64,000 nt of DNA from Hirundichthys speculiger. Taxonomy: Eukaryota; Chordata; Actinopteri; Beloniformes; Exocoetidae. Positions 48,007-60,000 of the stretch are shown here, in pieces. The DNA lies in contig JAGFBZ010000558.1 of the NCBI GenBank assembly GCA_018398805.1, forward strand, positions 248,001 through 312,000, given 5' to 3'. The translations under genes were made by a program, and so were the position numbers. The notes below the pieces were generated by a model, which made no database searches, was not told the DNA's origin, and was given only the letters and a program-made list of their open reading frames with translations. Position 1 is the first letter of the stretch, and every line of letters begins with the position of its first letter.

Positions 48007-51000
48007 ACGCTGTCCCACCCAGTCATGATTATGGTTGGGCATCGTTTGGATTTTAACGATTCCGATTCTCTGTTTCGATTCCTGTTCAAAACGATTCCTC
48101 GATTCCGATTCTTTGATGTGTAGGTCAACAGATCGCGACTTATCTAACGGTAGAATCTTAAAAAACTGTGACACATTTACACAGGCGACAGGCCATTTTT
48201 ATTCTTACACATGCTAGCATGCACATATGCACACACAGAATTCACTTACAGCCTAAGTGGCTGCGGTTACATGATGTTTTTTTAATTCGGAATTAATAAT
48301 TCCGCATTAAATAATTCCAAATTGAACTATTTTCCTTCGAGTTTATATGGAAATAGTAATTCCGAATTGAGGTTTACATGGAAAACACGTTTGTTCGGCT
48401 TTATCCAACTCCGCTTTAGGTCTGGGGGTTGGGAAGGGTTCTGATTGGATAGGGGGGGGCGGACGTCTTTACATCTACCGGAAGAAAACAAACTTAGCTA
48501 ACTCGGTTAGCAACAACATTCCACTTATTTTTGACCTGGGTGGCGTCTCTATCTGTGAAACCTCCTTCATTTAACCTGGCCGCTACAACTTTGAAAAGCT
48601 CACAATTTTTATGTTTCCTGCCATCTGTTCTTTTAATTATTTCCAGTTCCTCCAAGCTATTTATTAAATAAATCGTCTCTGCTCTTGAACACCGTTTACT
48701 GCGTGCTGCCATTTTAAAACTTTGTTTTGAAAACAAGCCCAGCGCGGAATATAAGCGTCATCGCGACAGACGGGCAAGAGAACTAGCATGCGCAGAAAGA
48801 CCGCAATTAATTTAAACAGGAATGAGTGTATACATGACCGCGGAATAATTTAATTTGGAATTATATGGGAATAAACCGCCACTTACTTCGGAATTAAGTT
48901 TAATTCGGAATTGACATTTTCATATGGAATTACATGGTAACTTTTATTCGGCTTTAACTTTAATTCTGAATTAAAGAGGAATTAAACTTCCCTTGTAAAG
49001 GCACTGAATGTTAAATAACTTACAGTTGGCAGTTGGCCTCCAAAATACATTTTTTGTTTTTGTTTAGGAAGATGACCATATCTGCTCTTTCAGAAACAGA
49101 CAGATAAACGCCGACAAAAACATAACCTCCTTGGCGGAGGTAAAAATAGTTTGTTTACCTGGGTTGCTGGGTTACGCTCATACAGACAAGGGGCCCTCCT
49201 AGCCAATGGGATGCCAGGAAGATGCTAGCCGATAGCCAATGGCTACAAGTATGTTTACGTTCGGTAAACTCTGGGAGCTGCAAGTAGCAGCGCTACTGTA
49301 TTTTTGCCTTTCGTATCCTGAAATTTCTTTCGTAACTAGAGGCAATATTTTCCTGTTGATGCGTTTCGTAACCTGAAAACTTCGTATGTAGAGACGTTCG
49401 TAAGTAGAGGAACCACTGTAGATGAGAAGGCAAGAGTTTCTGGATGAAGACGGACTCTGTTAAAGTCGAAGAAGCGACAGGATCAACGCAGTGAATTAAA
49501 TACGCTACACTCGTTTATTTTTGTGATGCCATGCAGGTGAAGGTGTTTTGCCATATTAGTCGTGCTCCCTCCTTTGGCGGTAACACGCTTCCCGCAGGTG
49601 TTACACTGCGCCAGGTAGCCGTCATTTCCCGGACTGAAATGCAGCCAAACTGGAGAGCGGCGTCTCTTGGGATCCATGTTGTGGCGAGTGAAGTCCCGTC
49701 GGCGACGGACGTGACGTCGCCACTAGCGCGGAGTTGAGTACGCCGGGCGGAGTAACATCAACAAACTAGTGCAGTAAATCAAAACAAAATAGCGCGGACA
49801 TTTAGGAACTGAAAAAAGGAATCGAAATTCAAAAATCTCCTAAAGGATTCCAGAACCGGACGTTAGGAACCGATTCCTACTTGGAACCATGTTTCGGTGC
49901 CCAACCATAATCATGACTGACGCCATCTTGCCCCTCGATGAATAACTCCACCTTCCCAGATGTGGCCGACACGGTTCCTCCCTCACCCAACCATGATCCT
50001 GCATCCCTCTCACCTGCCCCCCCCCCCCCCCCCCCCCCCACTGTTATCGACCAGCTGTCAGAGTCGACGCAGAGAGAATGCTGTTAGCACGCTGCTGCTG
50101 CCGGCTTCTTGTCTTGTTGTTTCTGTGTTTCCATTTTTTTTCTTTTCTCGTATCAACATTTCTGTTTCAGCTTCATAGTGTTGGTGAAATCCACCAGCAG
50201 GGCCGACGTTGCTCTAAAAACCTGAGATTGTTACAGGTCAGACGTCGCTCTGCTCCACCGCCGCCGCCATCGTCCAGCAGAACAAACGGAGTAGTCAGCC
50301 AGAAGATGATGTCATGCGCGTCGCCGTCTCCGAGGCCATTTAGTAACTGATCCTTCGGTTCTGCCGCCTGTTTCTGAGGAAAACTCATTAGTTTGAGAGC
50401 CGTTCATCATCTGGAGTGGTTCAGCTGAGAGTTTGTCCATTTCGCTTCATCGGCGCCGCAAACTGTTCCGTTCTCGCCAAGATTTGAGATCTTAGACGAG
50501 GAAACGTAAGATTTAATTATAATTTTCTTGAGTGCACATCTACTCTGGAATTTATCATGAATTTGTCTTTTATGCCTTAATTAGCCAGGAAATCTTAATC
50601 TTAAAGCAACCATCGATACCCAGACTTTAATCTTTTTTTTTTCACTATAAAAATCTTGATTCAAGTAAAAATATCCACCTGGATTTATGAGTTTATTTTT
50701 TACTCACTGGAAAAAGCATTTCTATCCTGGTGAAATATCTGTTCATGCAGCAGAAGATTTAATTATATTATTTTAAATCTTTGAATTTATTTTATTATTT
50801 ATTTTAGTTTTATTCTTCCTTTTTCAGCAACCTAGATTTAAAAATTATTTGCTCATTTTCTTTTATTTGTCGTCCTGCTGTCAGACGTCTGTTTTTTAAC
50901 TAATTTGATATTAAAAAAATGAAAGCGTTCTCACCTGTTTAAACCCTTAAACCAACGGGTCTCCAGCTCCGGTCCTGGAGGACCTCCGTCCTGCGTGGAC

Positions 51001-54000
51001 ACCTGATTCTAATGAAACGATCATCCAGGTGTGAACAGGTCTGTTAAGGATCCGTTCACCTGAATCAGGTGAGCTGCAGGACAGCGGTCCTCCAGGACGC
51101 TGGTCCGATCTAAGCTGGTAGACGGCGTCTCCTCATGAAGATGATCCTGCAGCATGGACAGATCATTTCAGGAGAACTTCAGTGATTCTTCCATTAAATC
51201 AACTTTCTTTCCCTTTAAATCACCAACAAAAGCAAAATATTAAACACTGAAGCACCTTTGACGCTCCAAGAATCATTTACTTTGACCTGTTGGTGTTTTT
51301 CTGGAGCAGACATTTAAGTTTCTGCTGCAGACGATTTCTTAAAAGTATATACAGTGATCCCTCGCCAATTCGTGGTTTAAGTTCCGCGGTTTTAGTTATT
51401 CGCGGATTTTTCATTAATATAAAATATAATTTTTAAAAATTTTAACAATCGCGGAAACATCACAGGATGTTGTGCGCGTTCTCTCACATCGAAGAAATCC
51501 TGTGAGCCAGCCTGGCCCCTTTAAGAAGGTGGCCTTATGGGTAATGGTGTGGTCTTATGGGTAATGGAGTGGCCTTATGGGTAATGTAGTGTGTGTGTTG
51601 TGGGACGGCAGAATGAAAACGGGGTTAGATGAAAAGTGTAGTGAGCATCAACAGCAGCCCAGCGTGTATAGATTTACATTCTCCGGACTTTTTCTTTTGT
51701 TGTTTTTAGCTTGTTAGCCGCTAATTACGAGCCTAAAATAGCACAATACCAGCGGTTTGTTTACTACGGTTCAGAGACCAGAGGCTGTGAAGGAAACAGA
51801 AAGACCACAGTTGAGCCTTTGTCTTGTTTCGCTGCAGTGCTTCGCTACTTTTTTACGATTTTTAAACATATTTTAAACACGTTATTGATGCTCGGTCCCC
51901 ATTAAGAGCAAAAAATAAGGGATCACTGTATTGGAAATCCTGTATCTTCATTGTTTCTGCACTTTAACTGATCATCCCAGCGATGAATCACTCCTCACAT
52001 CTCAAAACTTCATGGTTCGTAGGTAGCAGGTAGGATTTTATGTTCCTGTACCCCAGAGTAGTTTTTGTTCCTAAATTAAAAAAAAGAAAAAAAAAATTTC
52101 TATTCCCAGATCGTAATTCATCTTTGCTTCGGTCCATCTGACTCGCAGCAGAAGAGCCACCTGATCCTGTCTGTTAAAGCCAGAAACTTCACCAGGATCT
52201 ACCTGGAAAATATTATGTCACATCTGCTGCAGACGTGTAAAGACGAGGAGATGTTTCCTCAAGTCAGCAGTCGGCTTCTTCATCTACAGATCTCCTCGTA
52301 GCCTTGCAGTCACAGATCTGTCATTTTTTCAACATAATCCCGTTAAAAACAGTCGTATAGAAAACGTCCTGGATGATTAGAGCGTTAACTAAAGAAGGAG
52401 ATGCAGCCTGGACGTCCACTGATCGATCAGAGACATGACAGCCTGGCAGATTGATCAGAGGTTTTAGAGGAAGGACCCCGCTGAGATGTCTCAGAGGAGA
52501 AAATGACTCCAGATGTTCGTCTACTGTGAGAACCAGGAAAACCGCTGTAGAAACTCGTACCGTTTAGATGAAAACCAGCTTATTCATGCTGATAAATCCC
52601 ATCAGTTTTGGCTGAACACTATGAGCTTCTTTGTGTTTTTTCTGTTTATCATATTATTTTTTACAGGTGGAAAAGTTGATGTATTTATTTGCTTTTCAGT
52701 CACCAGTGGAGCATGTTTTCAGTGTTTCCCATCACGCCATTGTTGCCGTGACAGCATGTGATCACCCGTATCACCCTGACAGTTGAAATGACGTGTCATC
52801 CTGTGTTTTACTGGTTTTAATTTATTTTCTCCTCCTCTCTTTCTCCACTCACCTCTGCTGCTGTCATTTCCTTCCTTCCTTTTGTCCTCTGTTCTTATGT
52901 CTCTGTGATTTCTTTTAAATACGCTCCAACTACTCATGTTTCTTCTCTTTCCTTTCTTTTCTAAAACTGGCACCACCACCTGTGCCCCCCCCCCCAGTCT
53001 CTTCCAGCCCCCCCGCCGCAGGCCCTCAGCTGTGTGGAGTCCCTGTGCTGCTACCAACATGGGCAAAGCGGCTGTTCCCGCCTGGCCCACCTCCTGGAGC
53101 AAATGACCGGACAGTGCAAGGCCAACGCCAACAACTGCCACGCATCCAGCCGCAGCAACAGGTGGGGAGGACGGCGACCACCGGAAACCGCGACGGCGAA
53201 CCCCGTCCGACACCTCGGCCCAGCGGTCGCGACCGTTTTCAGCCCGCGACGAGGCCGAAACTCTTAACTGTAACTGGAAGGTGTCCTGGTAGTGATGCAG
53301 CGCGCGGTTGTGTCGGGGTCAGTCGGCTGATTTATGACGTCGTCGCGGTCTGTGATGGAAAAGTCCGGGATTTGAACGTTTTCATTAACAAGGCAGGATA
53401 GCGCGGTTGACGTCGCGTCCTCGGCAGCGAGTTGTCAGAAGAGCACTTGAACCAAAATTGTTGAGACGGTCGCCCGTAGAGTCGTAGAGGCGTGGAGGCG
53501 TGGCTGCCTGGTAGGGGTGAGTACTGGCAAGGACCTCGCAATACGATATGTATCATGATACTTGGGCCACGATACGATATTATCACGATATATTGCGATA
53601 TTCTACCCAGTTAATATCAAAATTAAAAGTAGAGATGAAAAATCAAGTTGCTGTATATGTTCATCAGATGATACTGATCATTCAGAGGACAAATTGAGTC
53701 AAAACTATTTGCTTCAAAACAACCTATTTGTTTGTTATTAGTGTCTTTGCACATTTAAATTTTAAACAATTTTCCTAAAAAATCGATATTATTTTGGGCG
53801 GCCAAAAATTGCGATATATTGTCAAACCGATTTTTTCCACACCCCTACTTCAAAACAACCTATTTATTGTTTATTATTAGTGTTTTTGCACATTTACATT
53901 TTAAACAATTTTCCTAAAAACTCGATATTAGGAGCTGAAAAATCGATATTATTTTGGGTGGCCGAAAATCACGATATATTGCCAAATTGATTTTTTTTCA

Positions 54001-57000
54001 CACCCCTACTTCAAAACAACCCATTTGTTGTTTATTTTTAGTGTTTTTGCACATTTAAATTTTAAATTTTTTTTAAAAAAAAATCGATATTAGGAGCTGA
54101 AAAATCGATATTATTTTGGGCGGCCAAAAATCGCGATATATTGCCAACTCGATTTTTTTCACACCCCTACTTCAAAACAACCTATTTATTGTTTATTATT
54201 AGTGTTTTTTCACATTTAAATTTTAAACAATTTTCCTAAAAAATTGATATTATTTTGGGCGGCCGAAAATTGCGATATATTGCCAAATCGATTTTTTTCA
54301 CACCCCTACTTCAAAACAACCTATTTATTGTTTATTATTAGTGTTTTTGCACATTTAGATTTTAAACAATTTTCCTACAAAATCGATATTAGGAGCTGAA
54401 AAATCGATATTATTTTGGGTGGTCGAAAATCGCAACATATTGCCAAATTGATTTTTTTTTCACACCCCTACTTCAAAACAACCTATTTATTGTTTATTAT
54501 TAGTGTTTTTGCACATTTAAATTTTAAACAATTTCCCTAAAAAAATCGATAGTAGGAGCTGAAAAATCGATATTATTTTGGGCGGCTGAAAATCACGATA
54601 TATTGCCAAATCGATTTTTTTTTTCACACCCCTGCCTGGCAGTGTAGTCTGAGAGGAGGCCGCCATATTTTCCACTTAAGTCCTTTCAATGCTTTTTATT
54701 TTTCCTCCCGTCAAAGCGGTTCAGCCAGAGAGGAATCTGGGAAGTTGTGGCGACTCTCGAAGCAACTGGCAACTTTGCGGAGCCGCGAGTGACAGTGAGC
54801 GATGGAAAAACCCTTCGGCGGCAGCGGAACATGATGTCAGCTCGCCGCCAGTAGACACAGATCCGTGTCGTGGGTCCACTTTGTGACGGAGGGACGATAA
54901 AACATCAATACTTGGATTTTTCCTCAGAAGGCTTTTTTTTTTTTTTTGCCCGGTGCAGCTTTAAAGACCAGTGAGCTGAGCAGACAGTTCGCCGGTCTGC
55001 ACAGTCGGCACTTTTCCGTTGATATTATTTATCTGATGCCCAGTCACTCTGCGGGGTCATTGATTAACCGACCCGATTGGCCGCTTTCCGCTGAGCAATC
55101 GGTACTTTTCAAAACATCTGGGGAAATTCAGTATTCATGAGACCAGTAATGAAGATGTAGCATTCCTGCTGTTGGCGCGCGGGCGTTTTTGCTGTTGACC
55201 TTGCCCGGGTCCAGGTGGTGCGCCCGGGTCCAGGTGGCGCCGCCGTGTCCATGAGGGGACTGAGATGTCTGCAGACTCTCTGCAACAGATTTGATCCTCC
55301 TTTAATCTGAAAATAATGATAATCTTCGGTGATGAGCTGTCAGTTCAGGGTTCGAGTCTGTCGGTGGAGGAGGTTCCCGTGTTTTCAGGACTTCATTATT
55401 TCTCACATTTCTTGTCGGATATCCGCCGCGAAAAGATCCATCTCAGCTGCCGTCGGGATCATTTCTGAAACGCAGCCTTGCGGTGAGGCTGCCACTAAAT
55501 GGGTGAGTGATGAATTTCTTCCTCGGGGAGTGATCGATCTGCGTCCTGACCTCGGCTCAGAGCGGCAGCCAATCGGTTTCTCCCAAACGAGCAAAACAGC
55601 CGCCCCACGCGATGAAGATGAACAGTGAAGATGGCGTCCAAATGCAGAGGTGTGCTTTCTTTTTTTTTTTTTTTTTACTGCGGATGGAAAGACTATAGTC
55701 GATAAAAAGAAGCGGGGCCAAATCTGCAGTTAGAGTTTTTAAGTCCTCCCCACTTCCTCCTCAAGCGCACTGCAAACCACCGACCATTTATCCACCTCAA
55801 CCTCCTCCTCGCCTCATCCGATGAGGATGTCAAACGCTATCCTCATTTAGCCTTAACGCTGGGATACTGCCATAGGGGAACGTATATCCACCCACTTCTG
55901 TATTCTATGCATAATGTCTGAAAGGAACATATAGCAAGCATATTATCTGAAACGTATATAACACCTAAAGTATTTATATTTATTGGAAGCCCAGTCGGCT
56001 GCTCGTTTTCGCCTCTTTTAGCGTTGAATGTTGGCCGCGGCTGAATCGTGTCTGAGGGCAGCAAAGCAGAAACACGTGGATGTTTGGAGATGAATATACA
56101 TAGAGAATTTGTTTCTCTCTCTATTTATTTATTTATTTTTTAATAATAGAGGGTTTTCACGGCGCGTCATCCAACAGGAAGTCGCCATCTTGGAGGCACG
56201 CGGCAACGTAAACAAAGCTCACACGCTGGAGTAAATCAGACGTCTTCATTGAAAATGGTAAATTATTGTTGTGTTTTCGTCTGTACCAACCGGACAGACC
56301 GCGAGAGACACTTGGAGTTTATAGACTTCCAAAGGTTATTAAAAATCAAGGAAGAACAATCCCAGAAGTTGTCAGAGGAAAGGAGGCGCTTGTGGTTAGC
56401 AAAGCTAAACCAAGACCTGGGTGGCTAAAATCTGGACAACATCCAAATTTGTTCGGCCCATTTCGTGTCAGGTAAGTTAAGTGAAATGTTGTTAGCTCTT
56501 AATTTCACACATGAACAATTATCAAGAAAAAAAAGCTCTTAATTTCTATTTTAATGATAATATCAAGCTACCACCTAGCTACACTAGCAACACAGTTCTT
56601 AAAATGTAGAGCTACAATGTGCTATATTTCTCATTGTATTCCAGGTAAAAGGTCTGACCTTTATCAAAAGGATGACCCAGATTGGGTCCATCTGTCGGAA
56701 TGACGGGTAGAAACCAGGTAGTTTACGATGTCGGGGTATCCAATCGAAGGGAGGCTCTCCGGCTCGTCATTGCTCCAAGACGAGGGAGCAATGACGGGTA
56801 AATCTTACGGATCGGAACCACCGACAAACTTTAACTTTCCAGAATATCGTTCCCTTTCCCGTGGACCAAGTCCTCCTCTGGATGTTTTTGCGTCTGTTAA
56901 GCCTTTTGAAGAGCTTTTCTGTGGTTTATCCCTCCTTTATCCACGGTCGTTAGCATTGATCCAGCGGTGCGTTTACATCCGAGTACCTCCAAGATGGCCG

Positions 57001-60000
57001 CGCCTCCAAAACGTGACGTAGGTGAAAACCCTCTATAAGTAATATGCAGTTGATGCCTGCATGCGGTTGTCGCATCCATGTAGCCGAGTCTCTGCCTGCG
57101 TATCAATCTGAGACTTTTGACACTGCTGTTCAAGTCTCCTCACTGAGAAAAAACAAAAAAAAAACTTTAAAGAAAAATTAAATACTGAGTTGTAATAGGG
57201 GGAAACCAGAGTGGCGCGAAAATGGGCTCCACTAGGTGGCAGCACCGGCCACAACTGGTCGGTACCGCTGCATTTGGGGATTTTGCCCGATTGCTTTCAA
57301 TGCTTTCAGACTTTCAAACTTCCAGTTTTGAAAGTCTGACTGTGTGACGTCTCACTGATTCAGAAGGTGTTGATTTAGCGTGAGGATGAAACGGATCAGC
57401 ACCGACGGAGAGACGGGTGGTGGTCTGTCTGGTCTGCAAAGCTCTGGAGCAGAGAGTTGAGCCCGTTTTGCCCCCTGATCCATAGTCGGGTCGCCCCCAT
57501 TTAATACGATTGATGGATTAATTAGAAATCCTGTCGACAGATATTGAACGTGAAAATGTTAAGACGATTATGAGTTCAGAGTTACAGTGTCTTTATCTTT
57601 TCTAACTGAATGTTCTGGTTATTGTTTTTTTTTTATTTATTTATAAAAGAAAACAGATCCATCTACTGTCTCGCTCCTCCTGCTCTACACTCGAGGAGCC
57701 CCGTTGTGGCCCTTTTGTTCTGTTTTCAAGAACAAGGGGGCCGCATCTCAAACCAAAGAGGCTGCTGGGAAGTGTAGTCTCCATGAGTCTCTTTTATTCC
57801 AGCTGCTTCCTTTATCTACTAATCTTTTTCTACCGGATCCTGAAGCCTTATATGTGCTTCTCAGAAGAGGCCGTCTCTGAGGGCGTGTTTGTTTCATTCC
57901 TGCTGGTGTCCAGCCGGGTGGAGTTTAAATTACAGGGACTCCACTGACTCAGAACTGTTAAACGGGATTGTCCGGACCGTCGTGTTGCATGTGGGCTGCT
58001 GCAGATCTTTGGTATTTTGTATCTGATGTAAACGTGTCTGTATTTATGCATTTGTGCAACACTTCCCTCCTCTGTCCCTTTGTCCTTCTGTGACTGAAAT
58101 TTGCATAATGTTGTTCGACTTTCCATCTTTATTATTCATGTACTCTTAATGTGTCGCTGTGAGCTCAGTCTTGTCAATAATCTGCCTGCTCTGCCCCCCC
58201 TCCCCCACCCCCCCCCAACCCCCAAACTGTATTGTGTACCAGCATCCTTCCTGTCGTCCCTGGAGATCAAATGGGGTTTTTGAAGTCGCAGGTTTTCTGT
58301 TTTGGTTCCTCCCCCCCCCCCACCCCACTTGGGTTGACTAGCGAGTGATGCAGCACGTGAGAGCGCCCCCCCCAGCCAAACCACCGTTTGAGTCACGGGC
58401 CTATTTAAAGTCTGTGAGCGGCCTCATTTTTCTTTTTTGTTTTGTTTTGCTTGTTTATGAGGTCTTAAAACGGTTGTCTTCATGTCGTCATCAGCTCGAG
58501 TTAAAAGGTCACGATCGTCGTTAGGAGCAGGAGCGCGGTCGGGGGGGGGGGGGGGGTGGGCTACAGAAATGGCTCGGGCCTCAACAGCGCGGCACGTTGG
58601 CGCCTGCGGTCATGTGACGATCAGGTGCAGCGGACTGAAAGCAGCCAGTGTTTAAGCTGAGAAGAAGTCGGGTCGCAGTCGCTGCTGTGATCCGGAGGTT
58701 CTGATCTTCATCTCTGGTGTCGGTCAGAGTCCACGTTGGTTGGCTGCGACCTCCAGGACATGTTTCACGTTTTTATTCTGTCAGAACGAGTTAATGAACG
58801 GTGTTTGTTGGACATCTTTGAGCATTAAAGGACGCTGCCTCGGTCCAACGCTGTGATAGTAACGTCTGGTAGAGATTCAGAGGTGTGACGTGGAGAAAAG
58901 CTGAAAGAATGACGATGCTGATGATTGTTGATCATGATTTTATTTTCTCATCTTTTTCCATACGCTGAGTAGCTCAAGTCTTATCTAAAGAGGGAACAGG
59001 AGGCCAGGTCCAGAGGAGAAGGCCGCTTTTTAAACATCTAAATGTGTTTTAGAGTCACGAAGTACGTGACACGTCTTCACTGTTGGTCACAACAATCGAT
59101 GCTCTTTCATATGAGATGATTTCAGGCCCAGTTTTCCAACCACAGAGCTCGACGACGCCATGGCTGATGGAGCGGCTGCGATGTCGCTGGATATTAAATG
59201 AGCCAAATATCTGGAGCCATCAGGTCGTTTGTATTTAAGCTGCAGCCGGTGAGAGCAAGGTTTCCAGTCAGGACATTAAATGATGTCCTGACTGGAAACC
59301 TGCTGGAGTAGACGCACAACCGACTTCTAAATGTGCCGTTGCACAACTGGCATCCTGCATACTAACATGGACCAGTATGTACTGCATACCGTATGTGCAG
59401 TGTGTAGTATGTACTGAATACCAGATGTGCAGTCTGTAGTATGTACTGCATACTGTATGTGCAGTGTGTAGTATGTACTGCATACTGTATGTGCAGTGTG
59501 TAGTATGTACTGCATACTGTATGTGCAGTCTGTAGTATGTACTGCATACTGTATGTGCAGTGTGTAGTATGTACTGCATACTGTATGTGCAGTCTGTAGT
59601 ATGTACTGCATACTGTATGTGCAGTCTGTAGTATGTACTGCATACCGTATGTGCAGTCGGTAGTATGTACTGAATACCGTATCTGCAGTCTGTAGTATGT
59701 ACTGTATACCGTATGTGCAGTCTGTAGTATGTACTGAATACTGTATGTGCAGTCTGTAGTATGTACTGCATACTGTATGTGCAGTCTGTAGTATGTACTG
59801 AATACTGTATGTGCAGTCTGTAGTATGTACTGCATACTGTATGTGCAGTGTGTAGTATGTACTGCATATTGTATGTGCAGACTGTAGTATGTACTGCATA
59901 CTGTATGTGCAGTGTGTAGTATGTACTGCATATAGTATGGCTGAGAAAGAGAAAGAGAGGATCTTATCTGTGTTTTACTCTCTTGGGTTTCTTTGCTCTC

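Larger units (their letters stand above)
48030..49909 (-). mobile_element. hAT element, family K, composite with two nested elements
   Basis: The ends TATGGTTGGGCATCG and CGGTGCCCAACCATA are inverted repeats. The flanks GTCATGAT and ATCATGAC match 6 of 8 as a direct repeat. It carries an intact-looking BED finger on the minus strand and contains a PIF-like element (48257-49004) and a mariner fragment (49083-49418). Confidence 0.87.
44619..52997 (+). other. Intron between alternative exons 29a and 29b
   Basis: It holds a Penelope-like inverted repeat (45936-46122), a hAT MITE (46311-46675), a hairpin (47551-47604), C- and GT-rich tracts (47838-48004), a composite hAT element (48030-49909), a C23 tract (50017-50039), a foldback repeat (50960-51102) and a mariner MITE (51352-51928). 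I see nothing in 44700-45930, 46680-47500, 50100-50950 and 51930-52980. Confidence 0.82.

Noticed and set aside
56254..56475. A host THAP gene
   Set aside because: It has two frame breaks, sits between transposon-type inverted ends, and is inside an intron.
59268..59931. Three reverse-strand readings of about 190 codons rich in Tyr, Thr and His
   Set aside because: They are the three frames of one 32-bp tandem repeat and encode the same cycling peptide.
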